Of a DNA stretch of 43,697 nt, positions 26,402-37,793 are shown piece after piece. The stretch is from Pseudomonadota bacterium (GTDB lineage Bacteria; Pseudomonadota; Gammaproteobacteria; Acidiferrobacterales; UBA6901), in assembly GCA_021783175.1 (NCBI GenBank), contig JAJXUF010000022.1, positions 1 through 43,697 of the forward strand, read 5' to 3'. The notes under the pieces were generated by a model. It saw only the letters and a list, made by a program, of their open reading frames with translations, made no database searches and was not told where the DNA came from. How positions within the stretch are numbered: the first letter of the stretch is position 1; every line of letters begins with the position of its first letter. Both the position numbers and the translations under genes were made by a program.

Positions 26402-27502
26402 ATGCCCCTATCCAGTTCTGCCAAAACCAACCTCTTTGGCCTCGATCCTGAGGCGATGCGGGCTTTTTTCGTCGGTATGGGCGAGAAACCGTTTCGTGCC
26501 GGGCAGGTGCTTCAATGGATCCACCAGTATGGCATCGACAATTTTGACGCTATGAGCAACGTCGGCCGCGCACTGCGCGAGCGGCTGGCTGAAAACGCTG
26601 AAATCGTCGCCCCGGAAATTGTGCTTGATCTCGCGGCGTCAGACGGCACCCGCAAGTGGCTGCTGCGCCTTGCCGACGGGAACTGCATCGAGACCGTATT
26701 TATCCCTGAAGAGGGTCGCGGGACGCTGTGCGTTTCCTCGCAGGTCGGCTGTACGCTGAATTGCACCTTTTGCTCTACTGGCCACCAGGGGTTCAATCGC
26801 AATCTCAATGCCGGTGAGATCATCGCGCAGCTCTGGGTTGCGAACAAGGCGCTTGGGCGCGACCCAAAGGGCGACCGCGTTATCACCAACGTTGTTATGA
26901 TGGGCATGGGCGAGCCGTTGCTCAATTTTGATAACGTAGTTGCCGCAATGCGCCTCATGCTCGATGACATGGGCTATGGGTTGTCAAAGCGCCGTGTCAC
27001 GCTCAGCACGGCGGGCGTCGTCCCGGCGATTGATCGGCTGCGTGAGACGTGCCAGGTAAGCCTGGCTGTGTCGCTGCATGCTCCCGACGATGCCTTACGC
27101 GACCAGCTCGTGCCGATCAACCGCAAGTATCCCATTGCGATGCTGCTAGATGCCTGCCGCCGGTATGTCGCAGGCGACGGCCGTCGCCGCATAACGTTCG
27201 AGTATGTAATGCTGGCCGGTGTCAACGATAGTGGACAGCATGCGCGCGCGCTTTCGCGCCTGTTGGCGGATGTGCCGTCGAAGGTCAATCTGATACCCTT
27301 CAATCCGTTTCCGGAAGGCATCTATCAGCGCTCGGACCGGGCGACCATCGATCGTTTCCGCGAAATATTGCTGGACGCCGGGCTGATGACAGTAACGCGC
27401 AAGACGCGCGGAGATGACATCGATGCTGCCTGCGGCCAGCTCGCCGGGCGCGTACAGGACAGAACGCGACGTTCACTCCGATTCAGACAAAGTACGGTAT
27501 AA
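26402..27502 (+). CDS. rlmN: 23S rRNA/tRNA adenine-C2 methyltransferase RlmN
   Basis: Radical-SAM enzyme of 366 residues that methylates A2503 of 23S rRNA and A37 of some tRNAs. The cluster motif is C117-x3-C121-x2-C124 (CTLNCTFC). C344 near the C-terminus is in the position of the second catalytic cysteine. There is no SD: the ATG follows the ndk stop at once. It depends on the Isc system upstream for its cluster. Confidence 0.97.
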   Translation: MPLSSSAKTNLFGLDPEAMRAFFVGMGEKPFRAGQVLQWIHQYGIDNFDAMSNVGRALRERLAENAEIVAPEIVLDLAASDGTRKWLLRLADGNCIETVFIPEEGRGTLCVSSQVGCTLNCTFCSTGHQGFNRNLNAGEIIAQLWVANKALGRDPKGDRVITNVVMMGMGEPLLNFDNVVAAMRLMLDDMGYGLSKRRVTLSTAGVVPAIDRLRETCQVSLAVSLHAPDDALRDQLVPINRKYPIAMLLDACRRYVAGDGRRRITFEYVMLAGVNDSGQHARALSRLLADVPSKVNLIPFNPFPEGIYQRSDRATIDRFREILLDAGLMTVTRKTRGDDIDAACGQLAGRVQDRTRRSLRFRQSTV

Positions 27503-27507
27503 GCCTC

Positions 27508-28269
27508 ATGACGCAAAAAATAGGAAGTATCTTGATTGTGCTGTCTGTTCTCGCGCTGTCGGCCTGTGCCACGACCTCGGAGAAGCAATCGGAAGCCAAG
27601 AAACAGCAGCTCGTGACGACGCTAACAGCACTAGGGGCGGGCTACATGGAACGCGGCCAGATGGATGTTGCGCACCATGAGCTCAAGCATGCACTCTCCA
27701 TCGACCCGGACAATTCCCAGGCCAATAATGTCATGGCTGTGCTGCAGGCGCGCCTCGGCGAAAGCAAGAAGGCGGATGCGTATTTTCGCAAATCGATTTC
27801 AGCCCAGCCGGACAACTCCGACGCGCAGAACAATTACGGCATGTTTCTGTGTCAACAAGGGCGGCTGAACGATGCGATAGAGCACTTCAAGTCGGCTTTG
27901 GCCAACCCGCTTTACAGCACGCCGGGACGCGCCAATCTGAATGCCGGGCTTTGTTTGATGAAGATGCCCGAGCCCGAGCGTGCCGAGAAGTATTTCCGTG
28001 CAACACTTGAGTCGGATCCCAAGCAGCCTGTCGCCCTCTACTTTATGTCTAAGATCAATTTTGACCAAGGTCGTCCATTGACGGCGCGCGGCTATATACA
28101 GCGTTATTTCCGCGTGGCCAAAGACAGCCCCATGGCTCTGCTGCTTGCGGTACAGATCGAGCGCGCACTTGGCGCGCGTAATGCGGCGGCAAGCTATGCT
28201 TTCCGGCTGCGAAGCCTTTTCCCCAGTTCCCCGGAAGCGAAGCAGTTGCGCGCTTTGGCCGGGACATAG
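27508..28269 (+). CDS. pilW: Type IV pilus biogenesis lipoprotein PilW/PilF
   Basis: Outer-membrane lipoprotein of 253 residues with signal peptide and lipobox LSAC (C20). About six TPR helices follow (AGYMERGQMDVAHHELKHALSIDPDNSQA and similar). It pilots secretin PilQ assembly. In E. coli relatives this slot between rlmN and rodZ holds the same family. Five bases after rlmN. Confidence 0.9.
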   Translation: MTQKIGSILIVLSVLALSACATTSEKQSEAKKQQLVTTLTALGAGYMERGQMDVAHHELKHALSIDPDNSQANNVMAVLQARLGESKKADAYFRKSISAQPDNSDAQNNYGMFLCQQGRLNDAIEHFKSALANPLYSTPGRANLNAGLCLMKMPEPERAEKYFRATLESDPKQPVALYFMSKINFDQGRPLTARGYIQRYFRVAKDSPMALLLAVQIERALGARNAAASYAFRLRSLFPSSPEAKQLRALAGT

Positions 28270-28285
28270 CCTAGAATACTGACTT

Positions 28286-29329
28286 ATGGAGATACCACAG
28301 AAAAAATCGTCAGCCGGATTTGGGCCTGGCCGCACGCTCGCCAAGGCGCGCCAGGATCTTGGTTTGTCGCACCAGGAAATTGCCGATCGCCTGCATTTGG
28401 CGCCACGACAGATTGTGGCGCTCGAATCGGACGACTATGACAACCTGCCGGCCGCTACCTATGTGCGTGGTTACCTGCGCAGTTACGCCGAGATCCTTGG
28501 GCTGGTGCCTGCACCGATTTTGGAGGCCTTCGCGCATATGCCAAATAGCGCCAAGCCTTCAAGTTTCACCAATATCGCGCCGAAGGAAGAAATCACCAGT
28601 CGGCACCGGCACGTGCAGTTGGCCACATATTTTGTTGTTGCCGTTATCGTTGCCCTGGCGGCAACCTGGTGGCAGGGCCGTGTACCGCATTCCCCGACCG
28701 GCAAGGTAAAGACGGCACCTTCAACTGTGCCGGCCACTAGCTCCACCCTGGCCACCGCGTTAACAGGCAACCTGGTTGCACCTTTGCCGCAGTCCGCGCC
28801 GGCGAACGGCACGCAGATTGACAATGCTGGCCTGCACTCGGAGCAGGCGCCGGCCTTGGCCGCACAGAGCGTTCCGGCGGGTGCTACACAGAAGAATACT
28901 GTTGCGAAACCTGCTCCGGCCACAGCGCATGTCGCACACCCAGGGCCTGCCATTAGTTCACCCGCCGTGAGCAGTTCCAAGGCAGCCCCAACCGTGACGC
29001 ACGCGACTGCTTCCACTGTTGCAAAGAGCGCGCCCGCTCAAAACCTGCTTGGACCTGCTTTGCCTTCCGGTCCTCGAGCACGCATCGTTTTGCAGACCGT
29101 CCAGGGCTCGTGGGTGGATATCCGGGATGCCTACGATAACAAGCTGATTTACGAAAACGTTCCTGCAGGTCGAGTCATCACGCTTGATGGCAACGAACCG
29201 CTAAGCGTGTTTGTCGGCAATGCCGCCGGTGTCAATTTGCAGTTCAATGGCAAGCCCTTTGACATCACCCCTTATAAGCGCGGACTGGTTGCACGTTTCA
29301 CGCTTGGCGCAGCCAAGCCAGGTCAATAG
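28286..29329 (+). CDS. rodZ: Cytoskeleton protein RodZ
   Basis: Protein of 347 residues that links MreB to cell-wall synthesis. Cytoplasmic helix-turn-helix at ~14-80 ([21 protein letters not shown]), one membrane helix at ~110-129, a long Ala/Pro/Thr-rich periplasmic linker (~130-265), and a DUF4115 beta-domain at the end. No SD is seen before the ATG. Confidence 0.93.
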   Translation: MEIPQKKSSAGFGPGRTLAKARQDLGLSHQEIADRLHLAPRQIVALESDDYDNLPAATYVRGYLRSYAEILGLVPAPILEAFAHMPNSAKPSSFTNIAPKEEITSRHRHVQLATYFVVAVIVALAATWWQGRVPHSPTGKVKTAPSTVPATSSTLATALTGNLVAPLPQSAPANGTQIDNAGLHSEQAPALAAQSVPAGATQKNTVAKPAPATAHVAHPGPAISSPAVSSSKAAPTVTHATASTVAKSAPAQNLLGPALPSGPRARIVLQTVQGSWVDIRDAYDNKLIYENVPAGRVITLDGNEPLSVFVGNAAGVNLQFNGKPFDITPYKRGLVARFTLGAAKPGQ

Positions 29330-29333
29330 TGTC

Positions 29334-30470
29334 ATGCACAAGCAGAACGAAATAGCGCGTCGCCAAAGCCGCCGGATCATGGTCGGCAAAGTAGCGGTTG
29401 GCGATGGCGCCCCGATAAGTGTGCAAAGCATGACCAATACGGAGACCTGCGACGTCGAAGCGACCGTTGCCCAGATTCAGGCACTGACGCGCGCGGGTGC
29501 CGATATTGTGCGCGTGTCGATTCCCTCGATGGATGCTGCCGAGGCTTTTGGCCGGATCCGCGCGCAGGTCGAAGTGCCGCTTGTCACCGACATCCACTTT
29601 GATTACCGCATAGCGTTGCGTGTGGCAGAACTCGGTGCTGATTGTCTGCGGATCAATCCCGGCAACATCGGGCGCGAGGACCGCGTGCGCCAGGTGGTGG
29701 AGGCCGCAAGAGAGCGTGGCATCCCGATTCGCATAGGTGTCAACGCAGGATCGCTCGAAAAGGACCTTCAAAAGAAGTACGGCGAACCGACGCCAGATGC
29801 CCTTGTCGATTCGGCTCTGAGGCATATTGAAATTCTTGAACGGCTCGCGTTCCACGACTACAAGGTGAGTGTCAAGGCTTCCGACGTCTTTCTAGCGGTG
29901 GCAGCGTACCGCAAACTGGCAGCCCTGACATCCAGCCCCTTGCACCTAGGAATCACTGAGGCTGGAGGGTTCCGTTCCGGCGCGGTAAAGTCCGCAATCG
30001 GTCTCGGCATGCTGCTTTCCGAGGGCATTGGAGACACTATCCGTGTATCGCTGGCGGCCGATCCGGTAGAGGAAATAAAAGTCGGATTCGATATTCTTAA
30101 GAGTCTGCAAATCCGCAGTAAGGGTATCAATCTGATTGCTTGTCCCTCCTGCTCGCGCCAAGAGTTCGATGTCATTGCCACGGTAAATGCACTCGAGTCG
30201 CGCCTAGAGGACATAACTGATCCTATGGATGTCGCCGTTATCGGCTGCGTGGTAAACGGACCGGGGGAGGCGCGCGAGGCTCACGTCGGGCTAGCCGGCG
30301 GTTCACCCAATCTGCTTTATATTGATGGTCATCCTGATCATAAAGTGCCCAAGGAACAGCTTGTGGACGAACTCGAACGGGTGATTCGCGAGCAGATACG
30401 TCGTCGGCGCGAGGCAGCGGATGGTTCCCCCGCGGTAGCGCGATTCCATCCCATCAAGCAAATCGGTTGA
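29334..30470 (+). CDS. ispG: 4-hydroxy-3-methylbut-2-enyl diphosphate synthase IspG
   Basis: Fe-S enzyme of 378 residues in the MEP isoprenoid pathway. The [4Fe-4S] ligands C270, C273 (CPSC) and C305 ([10 protein letters not shown]) match E. coli positions. The TIM-barrel part starts with [24 protein letters not shown] chose the ATG at 29334, four bases after rodZ; the frame is open further upstream but overlaps rodZ. Confidence 0.97.
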   Translation: MHKQNEIARRQSRRIMVGKVAVGDGAPISVQSMTNTETCDVEATVAQIQALTRAGADIVRVSIPSMDAAEAFGRIRAQVEVPLVTDIHFDYRIALRVAELGADCLRINPGNIGREDRVRQVVEAARERGIPIRIGVNAGSLEKDLQKKYGEPTPDALVDSALRHIEILERLAFHDYKVSVKASDVFLAVAAYRKLAALTSSPLHLGITEAGGFRSGAVKSAIGLGMLLSEGIGDTIRVSLAADPVEEIKVGFDILKSLQIRSKGINLIACPSCSRQEFDVIATVNALESRLEDITDPMDVAVIGCVVNGPGEAREAHVGLAGGSPNLLYIDGHPDHKVPKEQLVDELERVIREQIRRRREAADGSPAVARFHPIKQIG

Positions 30471-30481
30471 GATCGGTCCCG

Positions 30482-31765
30482 ATGAGTCAGGCCATTCAGG
30501 CCGTTCGCGGGATGAACGATCTACTGCCCGAGAGCCTGGGTCTGTGGCAGCGTATCGAGCGCTGCGCAAGTGCCGTGCTGCGGGCCTACGGTTACCGCGA
30601 GATCCGCCTGCCGCTTCTTGAGAAGACTGAGCTCTATGTACGTTCCATCGGCGAAATCACGGATATCGTCGAGAAGGAGATGTACACGTTTGAGGATCGC
30701 AACGGCGACAGCCTGACTTTGCGCCCCGAAGGAACTGCCGGGTGCGTGCGTGCCGGTGTCGAAAACGGGTTGCTGCATAACCAGACCCAGCGCCTGTGGT
30801 ACGCCGGTCCAATGTTTCGGCATGAAAGGCCGCAACGTGGTCGATATCGCCAGTTTTATCAGATCGGCGTGGAAGCTTTCGGGATGGCCGGACCGGACCT
30901 TGATGCCGAGCTTATCCTGATGACCGCACGCCTGTGGCGCGAACTGGGTATCGAAGACGTTACCTTGCAGGTAAATTCTCTCGGAACCGCAGCATGTCGT
31001 GCCCGCTATCGCGAATTGTTGGTCGATTATCTTGAAGCGCATCGTGCCGTGCTCGACGAAGACGGTCTGCGCCGCCTGGGCAGCAATCCGCTGCGGGTGC
31101 TCGACAGTAAAAATCCAGCGATGCGGGGGGTAATCGAGCACGCCCCTAGTCTGCTCGACCATCTTGATCCCGAGTCAGCCGCACATTTTGCGCGTTTGCG
31201 CGACTATCTGGATGACGCGGCTGTGCGCTATGTCATCAATCCGCGTCTTGTGCGCGGATTGGACTATTACACGCGCACGGTTTTCGAGTGGGTTTCCGGA
31301 TCATTGGGCGCGCAGAGTACGGTGTGTGCCGGTGGTCGCTATGATGGCCTGGTGGGACAGTTGGGTGGAAGGGATACTCCGGCAGCAGGCTTTGCTTTGG
31401 GCATGGAACGCCTGGTGGAACTACTCGCCCAGAAAAATGCGGCACCGGTAAACAATGCGCCGCAACTCTACCTGGTGCTGTTGGGGGAAGTGGCAGAACG
31501 CCATGGAGCCAAGCTCGCGGAACGGCTGCGCGATCAGGGACTATCCGTCGAATGCAACGCTGGCGGTGGCTCAATCAAAAGCCAGATGAAGCGTGCTGAT
31601 CGAAGCGGCGCGCAGTACGCCGTGCTGCTAGGCGAGGCTGAACTCAGTGCCGGTCTCGTCAGCCTAAAGGCCTTGCGCACGGATGAACCGCAGCGGGAAA
31701 TGACCGAGGAAGGGCTGGCTCAGGCGCTCAAGTCTAAGCTGATGCAGCCCAACGGAATGTTTTGA
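30482..31765 (+). CDS. hisS: Histidyl-tRNA synthetase
   Basis: Class II synthetase of 427 residues. Motif 2 is [24 protein letters not shown]. The histidine-specific motifs are [15 protein letters not shown] and [14 protein letters not shown], and motif 3 is [15 protein letters not shown]. The C-terminal anticodon-binding domain follows. The ATG at 30482 gives the family start [16 protein letters not shown]. Confidence 0.98.
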   Translation: MSQAIQAVRGMNDLLPESLGLWQRIERCASAVLRAYGYREIRLPLLEKTELYVRSIGEITDIVEKEMYTFEDRNGDSLTLRPEGTAGCVRAGVENGLLHNQTQRLWYAGPMFRHERPQRGRYRQFYQIGVEAFGMAGPDLDAELILMTARLWRELGIEDVTLQVNSLGTAACRARYRELLVDYLEAHRAVLDEDGLRRLGSNPLRVLDSKNPAMRGVIEHAPSLLDHLDPESAAHFARLRDYLDDAAVRYVINPRLVRGLDYYTRTVFEWVSGSLGAQSTVCAGGRYDGLVGQLGGRDTPAAGFALGMERLVELLAQKNAAPVNNAPQLYLVLLGEVAERHGAKLAERLRDQGLSVECNAGGGSIKSQMKRADRSGAQYAVLLGEAELSAGLVSLKALRTDEPQREMTEEGLAQALKSKLMQPNGMF

Positions 31766-31798
31766 CCATACACAAATTTCGAAAAGAGCGGGGACAAC

Positions 31799-32437
31799 TT
31801 GGACGCATACGACGCAGATCAACAACTTGAACAGCTCAAGCGCTGGTGGAATTCCTATGGCAATGCGCTGATTGGTGGAGTTCTGCTCGGTCTCGCCTTG
31901 CTCGGGGGCTACAATTTCTGGAGCCATCACCGCGCGCAACAGTCGACAGCGGCTTCGACTCTATATGACACGATGTTGCAGTCGCTGGCACAAAATGACA
32001 GTCAGGCGGCGCAGCTGGACGGACAAAAGATTATCAGCTCGTATCGCAGCACGCCCTACGCAGGTGAAGCGGCATTGATTCTGGCGCGCATTAATTTCGA
32101 CGCGGGGAATGTTGATGCCGCGAGCAAGAACCTGCAGTGGGCAATCGACAATGCGACTGACGGCAGCGTGCGCCTTGTTGCGCGTCTGCGTCTTGCGCGG
32201 CTGCAGATTCAGGACGGCAAGCTTGATGCTGCGCTCGCCCTGGCGGACGTGAAGAACCCTGAAGGGTTTGCATCGGAATTTGCCGAGTTGCGCGGTGACG
32301 TGCTTGCGGCAAAGGGGCAAAAGGACGCGGCGGCCCAGGCTTATCGTTCTGCCCTGGAGAGCATTGGTCGCGGATCCGCCTATGCACGCGTACTGCAGAT
32401 GAAGCTCGATAATTTGGGTGTGGAGGCGGGCAAGTGA
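31799..32437 (+). CDS. yfgM: YfgM-like ancillary SecYEG translocon protein
   Basis: Protein of 212 residues with a cytoplasmic N-terminus (DAYDADQQLEQLKRWWNSYGNAL), a membrane helix at ~21-42 and a periplasmic TPR-like domain. YfgM works with PpiD at the Sec translocon and links to BamB. The start is TTG behind GCGGGG. It overlaps bamB by four bases (GTGA). Confidence 0.93.
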   Translation: MDAYDADQQLEQLKRWWNSYGNALIGGVLLGLALLGGYNFWSHHRAQQSTAASTLYDTMLQSLAQNDSQAAQLDGQKIISSYRSTPYAGEAALILARINFDAGNVDAASKNLQWAIDNATDGSVRLVARLRLARLQIQDGKLDAALALADVKNPEGFASEFAELRGDVLAAKGQKDAAAQAYRSALESIGRGSAYARVLQMKLDNLGVEAGK

Positions 32438-33654
32438 TCGTTGCGCTCATGCGCCGCCGCGTGCCGTGCAGGCAGCTGTTGGGAAATGCGGTGCGTGCGG
32501 CCGCGCTAATAGGCGTCGCCCTTGGCCTTGGCGGCTGCGGCATTTCCAACTGGCTTCACGGCGGCAAGAGCAATTTGGAGCCTCCCGCGCCAATCACTGA
32601 ATTCGCTGCCGCCTACAACGTCGAAAAGGTGTGGAGCGCCGATATCGGCGGCGGCGCCGGCAAGAAATATATCCGACTTTCCCCGTATCTGGACGATGAC
32701 ACACTGTATGTCGCGGAGGCCAAGGGTCGCGTGCGGGCCTACAAGGCGGATTCAGGCAAACGCATCTGGGAAGTTCACCTTAAGGATACCGAAATTGAGG
32801 GAGGTACGGGTTTTGCCGATGGCATGGTACTTTTGGGTACGCGTAAGGGCCAGGTTGTGGCCTTGAAGGCATCGAACGGCGCACGGTTATGGACGACAGA
32901 TCTATCCAGTGAAGTGTTGGCTCCTCCGGTCTCCGGCTCCGGCGTGGTGGTGGTACAGACAGTGGATGGGAAAGTATTCGGGCTTGCCGTCGATAGCGGC
33001 AAGCAACTGTGGATGCAGGAGCACACAGTTCCCGCCTTGTCGCTTCGCGGAACCAGCACGCCTCTTATTGCATCTGATGTCGTTCTGACCGGATTGGCGA
33101 ATGGCAGACTCGCGGCTTACCGCCTGACAGATGGAAAGCAGCTGTGGGATGTCCCGGTATCCGAGCCGCATGGTCGTAGCGATATCGAACGTCTGACCGA
33201 TGTCGACGCGCCACCAGTAATTGTGGGAAACACGCTTTATGCTGCGGCTTATCACGGAAAGATCGTTGCATTCAGTCTGAATAGTGGCCGCATTCTTTGG
33301 GAACGGAACATCTCTGTGTACTCGGGCTTGGCGGTCGGTGTTAACAATCTTTACGTAGCGGATGAAAACGGCAAGGTGTTTGCCCTGAGCCTTACTACGG
33401 GAGCGACCATATGGGAGCAGAACATCCTCCATGGGCGCTGGCTAAGCGCGCCGGCGGTGCTCGGCAATACTGTCGCTTTCGGCGACTTTGAGGGTTATGT
33501 TCACTGGCTGTCGACTGACGACGGGCGATTGGTCGCACGTTACCGCATGAGCAGCGACGCGATTCTGGCTGCGCCGGTTGCGGGGAGCACCACGCTCTAT
33601 GTTGCTGATCAGGGCGGACAAATCGCGGCGTTTCGCCTGCATTCGAAGAAGTAG
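32434..33654 (+). CDS. bamB: Outer membrane assembly lipoprotein BamB
   Basis: Lipoprotein of 406 residues that helps BamA fold outer-membrane proteins. Signal peptide with lipobox GLGGC (C35), then an eight-bladed PQQ-like propeller with repeats such as G-x-V-x-A-x-x-x-x-x-G-K-x-x-W. The GTG start overlaps yfgM; an ATG at 32449 would shorten the signal peptide. Confidence 0.96.
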   Translation: MIVALMRRRVPCRQLLGNAVRAAALIGVALGLGGCGISNWLHGGKSNLEPPAPITEFAAAYNVEKVWSADIGGGAGKKYIRLSPYLDDDTLYVAEAKGRVRAYKADSGKRIWEVHLKDTEIEGGTGFADGMVLLGTRKGQVVALKASNGARLWTTDLSSEVLAPPVSGSGVVVVQTVDGKVFGLAVDSGKQLWMQEHTVPALSLRGTSTPLIASDVVLTGLANGRLAAYRLTDGKQLWDVPVSEPHGRSDIERLTDVDAPPVIVGNTLYAAAYHGKIVAFSLNSGRILWERNISVYSGLAVGVNNLYVADENGKVFALSLTTGATIWEQNILHGRWLSAPAVLGNTVAFGDFEGYVHWLSTDDGRLVARYRMSSDAILAAPVAGSTTLYVADQGGQIAAFRLHSKK

Positions 33655-33695
33655 CCAGCGGTCGCGATGCGGCGACTGCCTCGAGAGACCCCATC

Positions 33696-35087
33696 ATGAA
33701 ACCTGTAGTCGTGCTTGTCGGCCGCCCAAATGTCGGCAAGTCCACGCTGTTCAATACCCTTACCCGCACGCGCGATGCGCTCGTGGCGGACGAGCCGGGT
33801 CTGACCCGCGACCGGCTATACGGTAATGGCAAGGTCGGTGACCGTCCATACCTGGTGGTGGACACCGGAGGCATTACCGACGAGCGCAACGCCCTAAACG
33901 CGTTGATGTCGGTGCAGGCGCGACAGGCGCTGACCGAAGCCGATGTCGCAATTTTGTTGGTCGATGGGCGCGAGGGGCCTAACGCCGCCGACAGGGCCAT
34001 TGCCGATGAGATCCGCCAACGTGGCAAGATTTCGGTGCTCGCGGTCAACAAGACCGAGGGTCTGGATGCTGCGTTGGCAGTGACGGAGTTTTTCGACCTT
34101 GGCCTGGGCGAGCCGGTGGCCATTTCAGCGTCCCACGGCGACGGCATCGAGCAACTGATGCAAAGGGTGCTGACGCCATTGGCGCGCGTGGAGGAAGAAG
34201 CGGAACTGCAGGAGGTGCCGCGCGTTGCTGTCGCTGGCCGCCCGAACGTAGGCAAGTCTACGCTTGTTAATGCCATGCTCGGGGAAGAACGCGTGGTGGT
34301 TTTTGACGAGCCAGGAACAACGCGCGACAGCATTTTCGTTCCACTCGAACGCGGTGAGAAACGCTATGTGCTGATTGATACTGCCGGCGTGCGCCGGCGC
34401 GGGCGCATCGACGCCGCGGTTGAAAAATACACGGTCATCAAGACCTTGCAAGCAATCGGCGTCGCCAATGTCGTGGTGCTTGTTCTAGACGCGCATCAAG
34501 AAGTAAGCGAGCAGGATGTCACGCTTGCGGGGTACATCCTGGAAGAAGGACGATCGCTCGTTTTAGCAGTGAACAAATGGGATGGCTTGGAGGAAAGCCG
34601 TCGTGATTGGATCAAGCGCGAACTTGAACGCAAGCTTCCATTCCTGGGGTTTGCTCCGCCGCATTTCATCTCAGCACTGCGTGGCACTGGCGTGGCTTCG
34701 CTTTTTCCCGCGATCGATCGCGCTTACGCCTCTGCGCGCTGCTCGATTCCCACGCCGCGACTCAATCGCATTCTTCAGCAAGCCGTGCAGGTTACGGCGC
34801 CACCCATAGTCCGTGGGCGACGAATTAAGCTTAAGTTTGCACATCAGGGGGGTAAAAATCCGCCGCGCATTGTAATCCACGGCAACCAGACCGAATCGGT
34901 ACCAGACTACTACTCGCGCTACCTGTCCAACGTATTTCGCGAAGCCCTTAAGCTGGAAGGTACGCCGGTGCGCATCGAATTTGTTACGGGCGAGAACCCG
35001 TTCCAAGGCAAGAAGAACGTGCTTACCAGGCGCCAATTCGAAAAGCGCAAGCGTTTGCGGCGTATCGCGCGCAAGAAATACGGTTGA
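33696..35087 (+). CDS. der: Ribosome biogenesis GTPase Der (EngA)
   Basis: Double GTPase of 463 residues for 50S assembly. P-loops GRPNVGKST at 9-17 and 181-189. The switch blocks are DEPGLTRDR and [10 protein letters not shown]4 is NKTE in the first domain (Asp replaced by Glu, where NK-x-D is usual) and NKWD in the second. The KH-like domain and basic tail end RKKYG. Confidence 0.97.
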   Translation: MKPVVVLVGRPNVGKSTLFNTLTRTRDALVADEPGLTRDRLYGNGKVGDRPYLVVDTGGITDERNALNALMSVQARQALTEADVAILLVDGREGPNAADRAIADEIRQRGKISVLAVNKTEGLDAALAVTEFFDLGLGEPVAISASHGDGIEQLMQRVLTPLARVEEEAELQEVPRVAVAGRPNVGKSTLVNAMLGEERVVVFDEPGTTRDSIFVPLERGEKRYVLIDTAGVRRRGRIDAAVEKYTVIKTLQAIGVANVVVLVLDAHQEVSEQDVTLAGYILEEGRSLVLAVNKWDGLEESRRDWIKRELERKLPFLGFAPPHFISALRGTGVASLFPAIDRAYASARCSIPTPRLNRILQQAVQVTAPPIVRGRRIKLKFAHQGGKNPPRIVIHGNQTESVPDYYSRYLSNVFREALKLEGTPVRIEFVTGENPFQGKKNVLTRRQFEKRKRLRRIARKKYG

Positions 35088-35467
35088 GGTAGTTGCCCGC
35101 CGCGCCAGGTGCAGCGGGCAATCGTCATGGGTCGATTATATCCCGTTACCCGAACCAGCGCGCCAGGTGCTCGGCCGCTTCGTCTCGCGGTGTTCAATCT
35201 GTGACCGATGAATTTCGAGGCGCCGGCCATGTTTTTCCGGCCCGCACACTAAGTAAGGAAGGCTGCGGCGTTATTGCAGGTCTGCAGGAATAGTGCGCAA
35301 GCAGACATGTAGGCGTGGAAGCCGCCGGTGCAACGCATTTAGTTCAGGCAGGACCTGAGCGGCGTGGCCGTAACCATAGGCCGATATCGCCACCCACAGG
35401 TGGGCCGCCCGCTTATCTGTCATCACCAATGTGCGCCGGGCTCGTCTCGCTTTTCCTCGTGTTCTAC
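35088..35467. other. Convergent intergenic region der/M23 peptidase
   Basis: About 380 bases with no gene. It holds the hairpin at 35093-35121 and a repeated CGCGCCAGGTGC (once inside that hairpin loop, once near 35159). No T-tract terminator is seen on either strand. Confidence 0.5.
35093..35121 (+). other. Stable hairpin right after der
   Basis: TTGCCCGC (35093-35100) and GCGGGCAA (35114-35121) pair perfectly around a 13-base loop, five bases after the der stop. There is no T tract, so it may protect the 3' end or help Rho-dependent ending rather than be an intrinsic terminator. Confidence 0.45.
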
Positions 35468-36325
35468 CTAGCGCCGACGGTACCGCCGGTAGTATCTTGG
35501 CCTCCTTCTTGGCGCAAGAAAGAGGGCGGGGTCGACCGGTGTATCATTGAGGCTAACCGTCCAGTGCAGATGCGGGCCGGTGACACGCCCGGTCATGCCG
35601 ACCGCACCAATTCTTTGACCGCGCCTCACACTTTCGCCGTTAGTAACATCGACTCTGCTCAGGTGGTCGTACATGGTGATCATGCCCTGGCCGTGATCGA
35701 TGATGATCGCGTTCCCATTGAAGAAATAGTTACCCACCTGGATCACGGTTCCATCCGCCGCGGCATAGACCGGGGTCCCTCGCGGGGCGACGATGTCAAG
35801 ACCGCTGTGCGGCTGGCGCGGTTCGCCATTGAAGACGCGGCGCAGCCCGAAGTTGCTGCCGATGCGACCATGGACCGGCAAATTAAGCCACAGGTCTGAT
35901 ACGTTGCGTTGAGTCCATGTGGAAAAGGCACTACTGATCTGTGTTTGGTCGTTGTGAATGCGAGCCATCTCCGCAGGGGTAGGATCGACCATATTGCGGT
36001 CTTTGAGGGAAATGTATTCAGTCCTGTATTCCTTGGGGCGAACGCTGAATGAATATTCACGCTCGACGCCGTCTTCCTTCGCATCGAGCCGGTGATTGCC
36101 GGGCTTTTCCGAAAGCGGAATGCCGACAACTGCGTCCCAGTGGTCGCCTTCCTGCGTGACCAGGACTCGCTGACCATTGAAATAAACTTCCGGCGCTGAA
36201 TGCGCAAGCGTGGAGAGTCGCACGACGGCAACCCCTCCAGGCACGGGCTCATCGCGTGGCAGGTCTGCCGCCTGTACCAGGGAACTGCAAAACAGGATCA
36301 GCCAGAGAAAGGGCTGAATCTTCAT
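35468..36325 (-). CDS. M23-family peptidase (LytM domain), exported
   Basis: Protein of 285 residues with a signal peptide (~1-20, ends LVQAA) and an N-terminal beta-domain. The C-terminal LytM fold has zinc ligands H173 and D177 (HSGLD) and H252/H254 (PHLHW). All catalytic residues are present, so it is likely an active endopeptidase that cuts peptidoglycan cross-bridges in the periplasm. It ends in an Arg/Tyr-rich tail (RRRPRYYRRYRRR) that may bind anionic polymers. The start overlaps the xseA stop (ATGA), so the two are one operon. Confidence 0.93.
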   Translation of the reverse strand: MKIQPFLWLILFCSSLVQAADLPRDEPVPGGVAVVRLSTLAHSAPEVYFNGQRVLVTQEGDHWDAVVGIPLSEKPGNHRLDAKEDGVEREYSFSVRPKEYRTEYISLKDRNMVDPTPAEMARIHNDQTQISSAFSTWTQRNVSDLWLNLPVHGRIGSNFGLRRVFNGEPRQPHSGLDIVAPRGTPVYAAADGTVIQVGNYFFNGNAIIIDHGQGMITMYDHLSRVDVTNGESVRRGQRIGAVGMTGRVTGPHLHWTVSLNDTPVDPALFLAPRRRPRYYRRYRRR

Positions 36326-37692
36326 TTCTGTGTCTCCTCGACTATTGCTTTGAAGCGACCGTGCGCCAGCAAGGTGCGTACGCGGTCGCCCGGTTTGAGT
36401 TCGGTGACATCTTGAACGACTGCTCCTGTATCGTCGTGCTGGACGATGGCGTATCCGCGTCCCAGCGTGGCCAGCGGACTTAATGCGTCAAGATGGCGGG
36501 AAGCGGCGCTCAGGCGATGCGTGCCGCGTTCCAGCAGCTGGCGCACGGCCAGCGCAAGTCGCGCCTGCAGGTGGCCGAAACGCAATTGCCACTGGCGAAT
36601 GAGCACGTCGGGCGAGCGCCGGTAGAGGCGCGCGCTGACGGCCAGAAGGTCAGCTGCCGCGCGCTGACGGCGCGCTGCCTGCGCCAGGCCTGCCCGCCTG
36701 GCAAGATCGTCCAGCCGCTGGCGCAGCCGAAGAATGCGTTCTCTGGGGTGCACCAAGCGCGTCGCGAGCCAATCCAGTCTTTGCTGTGCGTTGGCAAGCC
36801 TGCCGGCCATCAGCCGGTACAGGCGCTTTTCCCGATCCTCGAAAGCGGCGAGCCACTCTTGCCCATCGGGGCTAAGCATTACGGCAGCGGCTGTTGGGGT
36901 CGGCGCGCGTGCATCGGCGACAAGATCGGCAATCGTGAAGTCGGTCTCGTGACCCACCCCGGACACCACCGGCAGAGGGCATTCGTAAAGGGCTCGGGCC
37001 ACGCTTTCTTCGTTGAAAGACCATAGATCTTCGAGCGATCCACCACCGCGGGCGATGATCAAGGCATCGCAGTCGCGTCGCCGGCCGGCAAGCAGGATGG
37101 CTTCGGCAATCTTGTTTGCCGCGCCTTCGCCTTGGACCGGCACCGGGTAGATCAGCACATCGATGGCTGGGAAGCGGTGGCGCAGCGTGCTGAGGATGTC
37201 GCGGATAGCGGCCCCGGTGGGTGACGTGATGACCCCGATGCGCCGCGGCAAGCGCGGTAGCGGCTTTTTGTGTGAAATGTCGAACAGGCCTTCCTGGGCC
37301 AGACGGTTCTTGAGAACCTCGAATGCGCGGCGCAGGGCACCTTCTCCGGCCTCTTCGAGATGCTCAACGATGAGTTGGAATTCGCCGCGGCCTTCGTACA
37401 GGCTGGCGCGTGCGCGCGCCACGACATGCATGCCGTCCTTAGGGGTGCAGGCTAGGATTCGCTGGTTTCCCCGGAAGAGCGCGCAGCGCACCTGCGCCTG
37501 GCTGTCCTTGAGCGTAAAATACAGATGCCCGGAGGCAGGTCGCGCCAGGTTAGAAATCTCACCCTCAACCCAGAGCAGGGGAAAGCTGCCTTCCAGCAGG
37601 GATTTCGCCTCGCGATTCAGGCGTGAGACTGTGTAGATGTCGCGCAGCGGCGCAATGCCGGACGCGCCTGGTAATAGATTGTTGCCCACCAT
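36322..37692 (-). CDS. xseA: Exodeoxyribonuclease VII large subunit
   Basis: Nuclease subunit of 456 residues. The OB-fold start is LLEGSFPLLWVEGEISNLARPASGHLYFTLKD. The catalytic domain has GVITSPTGAAIRDI, IIARGGGSLEDLWSFNEE and VGHETDFTIADLVADARAPTPTAAA. The end reads LATLGRGYAIV. It needs XseB, which is not in the window. Convergent with der, upstream of the M23 gene. Confidence 0.97.
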   Translation of the reverse strand: MVGNNLLPGASGIAPLRDIYTVSRLNREAKSLLEGSFPLLWVEGEISNLARPASGHLYFTLKDSQAQVRCALFRGNQRILACTPKDGMHVVARARASLYEGRGEFQLIVEHLEEAGEGALRRAFEVLKNRLAQEGLFDISHKKPLPRLPRRIGVITSPTGAAIRDILSTLRHRFPAIDVLIYPVPVQGEGAANKIAEAILLAGRRRDCDALIIARGGGSLEDLWSFNEESVARALYECPLPVVSGVGHETDFTIADLVADARAPTPTAAAVMLSPDGQEWLAAFEDREKRLYRLMAGRLANAQQRLDWLATRLVHPRERILRLRQRLDDLARRAGLAQAARRQRAAADLLAVSARLYRRSPDVLIRQWQLRFGHLQARLALAVRQLLERGTHRLSAASRHLDALSPLATLGRGYAIVQHDDTGAVVQDVTELKPGDRVRTLLAHGRFKAIVEETQK

Positions 37693-37737
37693 GCCGGAAC
37701 CATAACCCTATGCTTCAAAATAGAAAAGCCCCGCAAT

Positions 37738-37766
37738 GAAAAAGCCGGGCAGGCCCCGGCTTTTTC
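37738..37766 (-). terminator. Intrinsic terminator after the small lipoprotein gene
   Basis: A 12-base-pair stem (37738-37749 with 37755-37766) holds GCCGGG/CCCGGC and an A-T end, with loop CAGGC. On the minus strand the stem ends in a T run, 28 bases after the lipoprotein stop. The AT end is symmetric, so it may also stop plus-strand transcription. Confidence 0.8.
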
Positions 37767-37793
37767 ACCAAGAATGCGACGTGGCGGTTGCTA

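Noticed and set aside
33395..34333. Minus-strand frame of 312 codons opposite der
   Set aside because: Antisense shadow of a highly conserved GTPase gene, no independent support.
35315..35899. Plus-strand frame of 194 codons opposite the M23 peptidase
   Set aside because: It overlaps the catalytic part of a clear peptidase gene on the other strand and has no motif or ribosome binding site.
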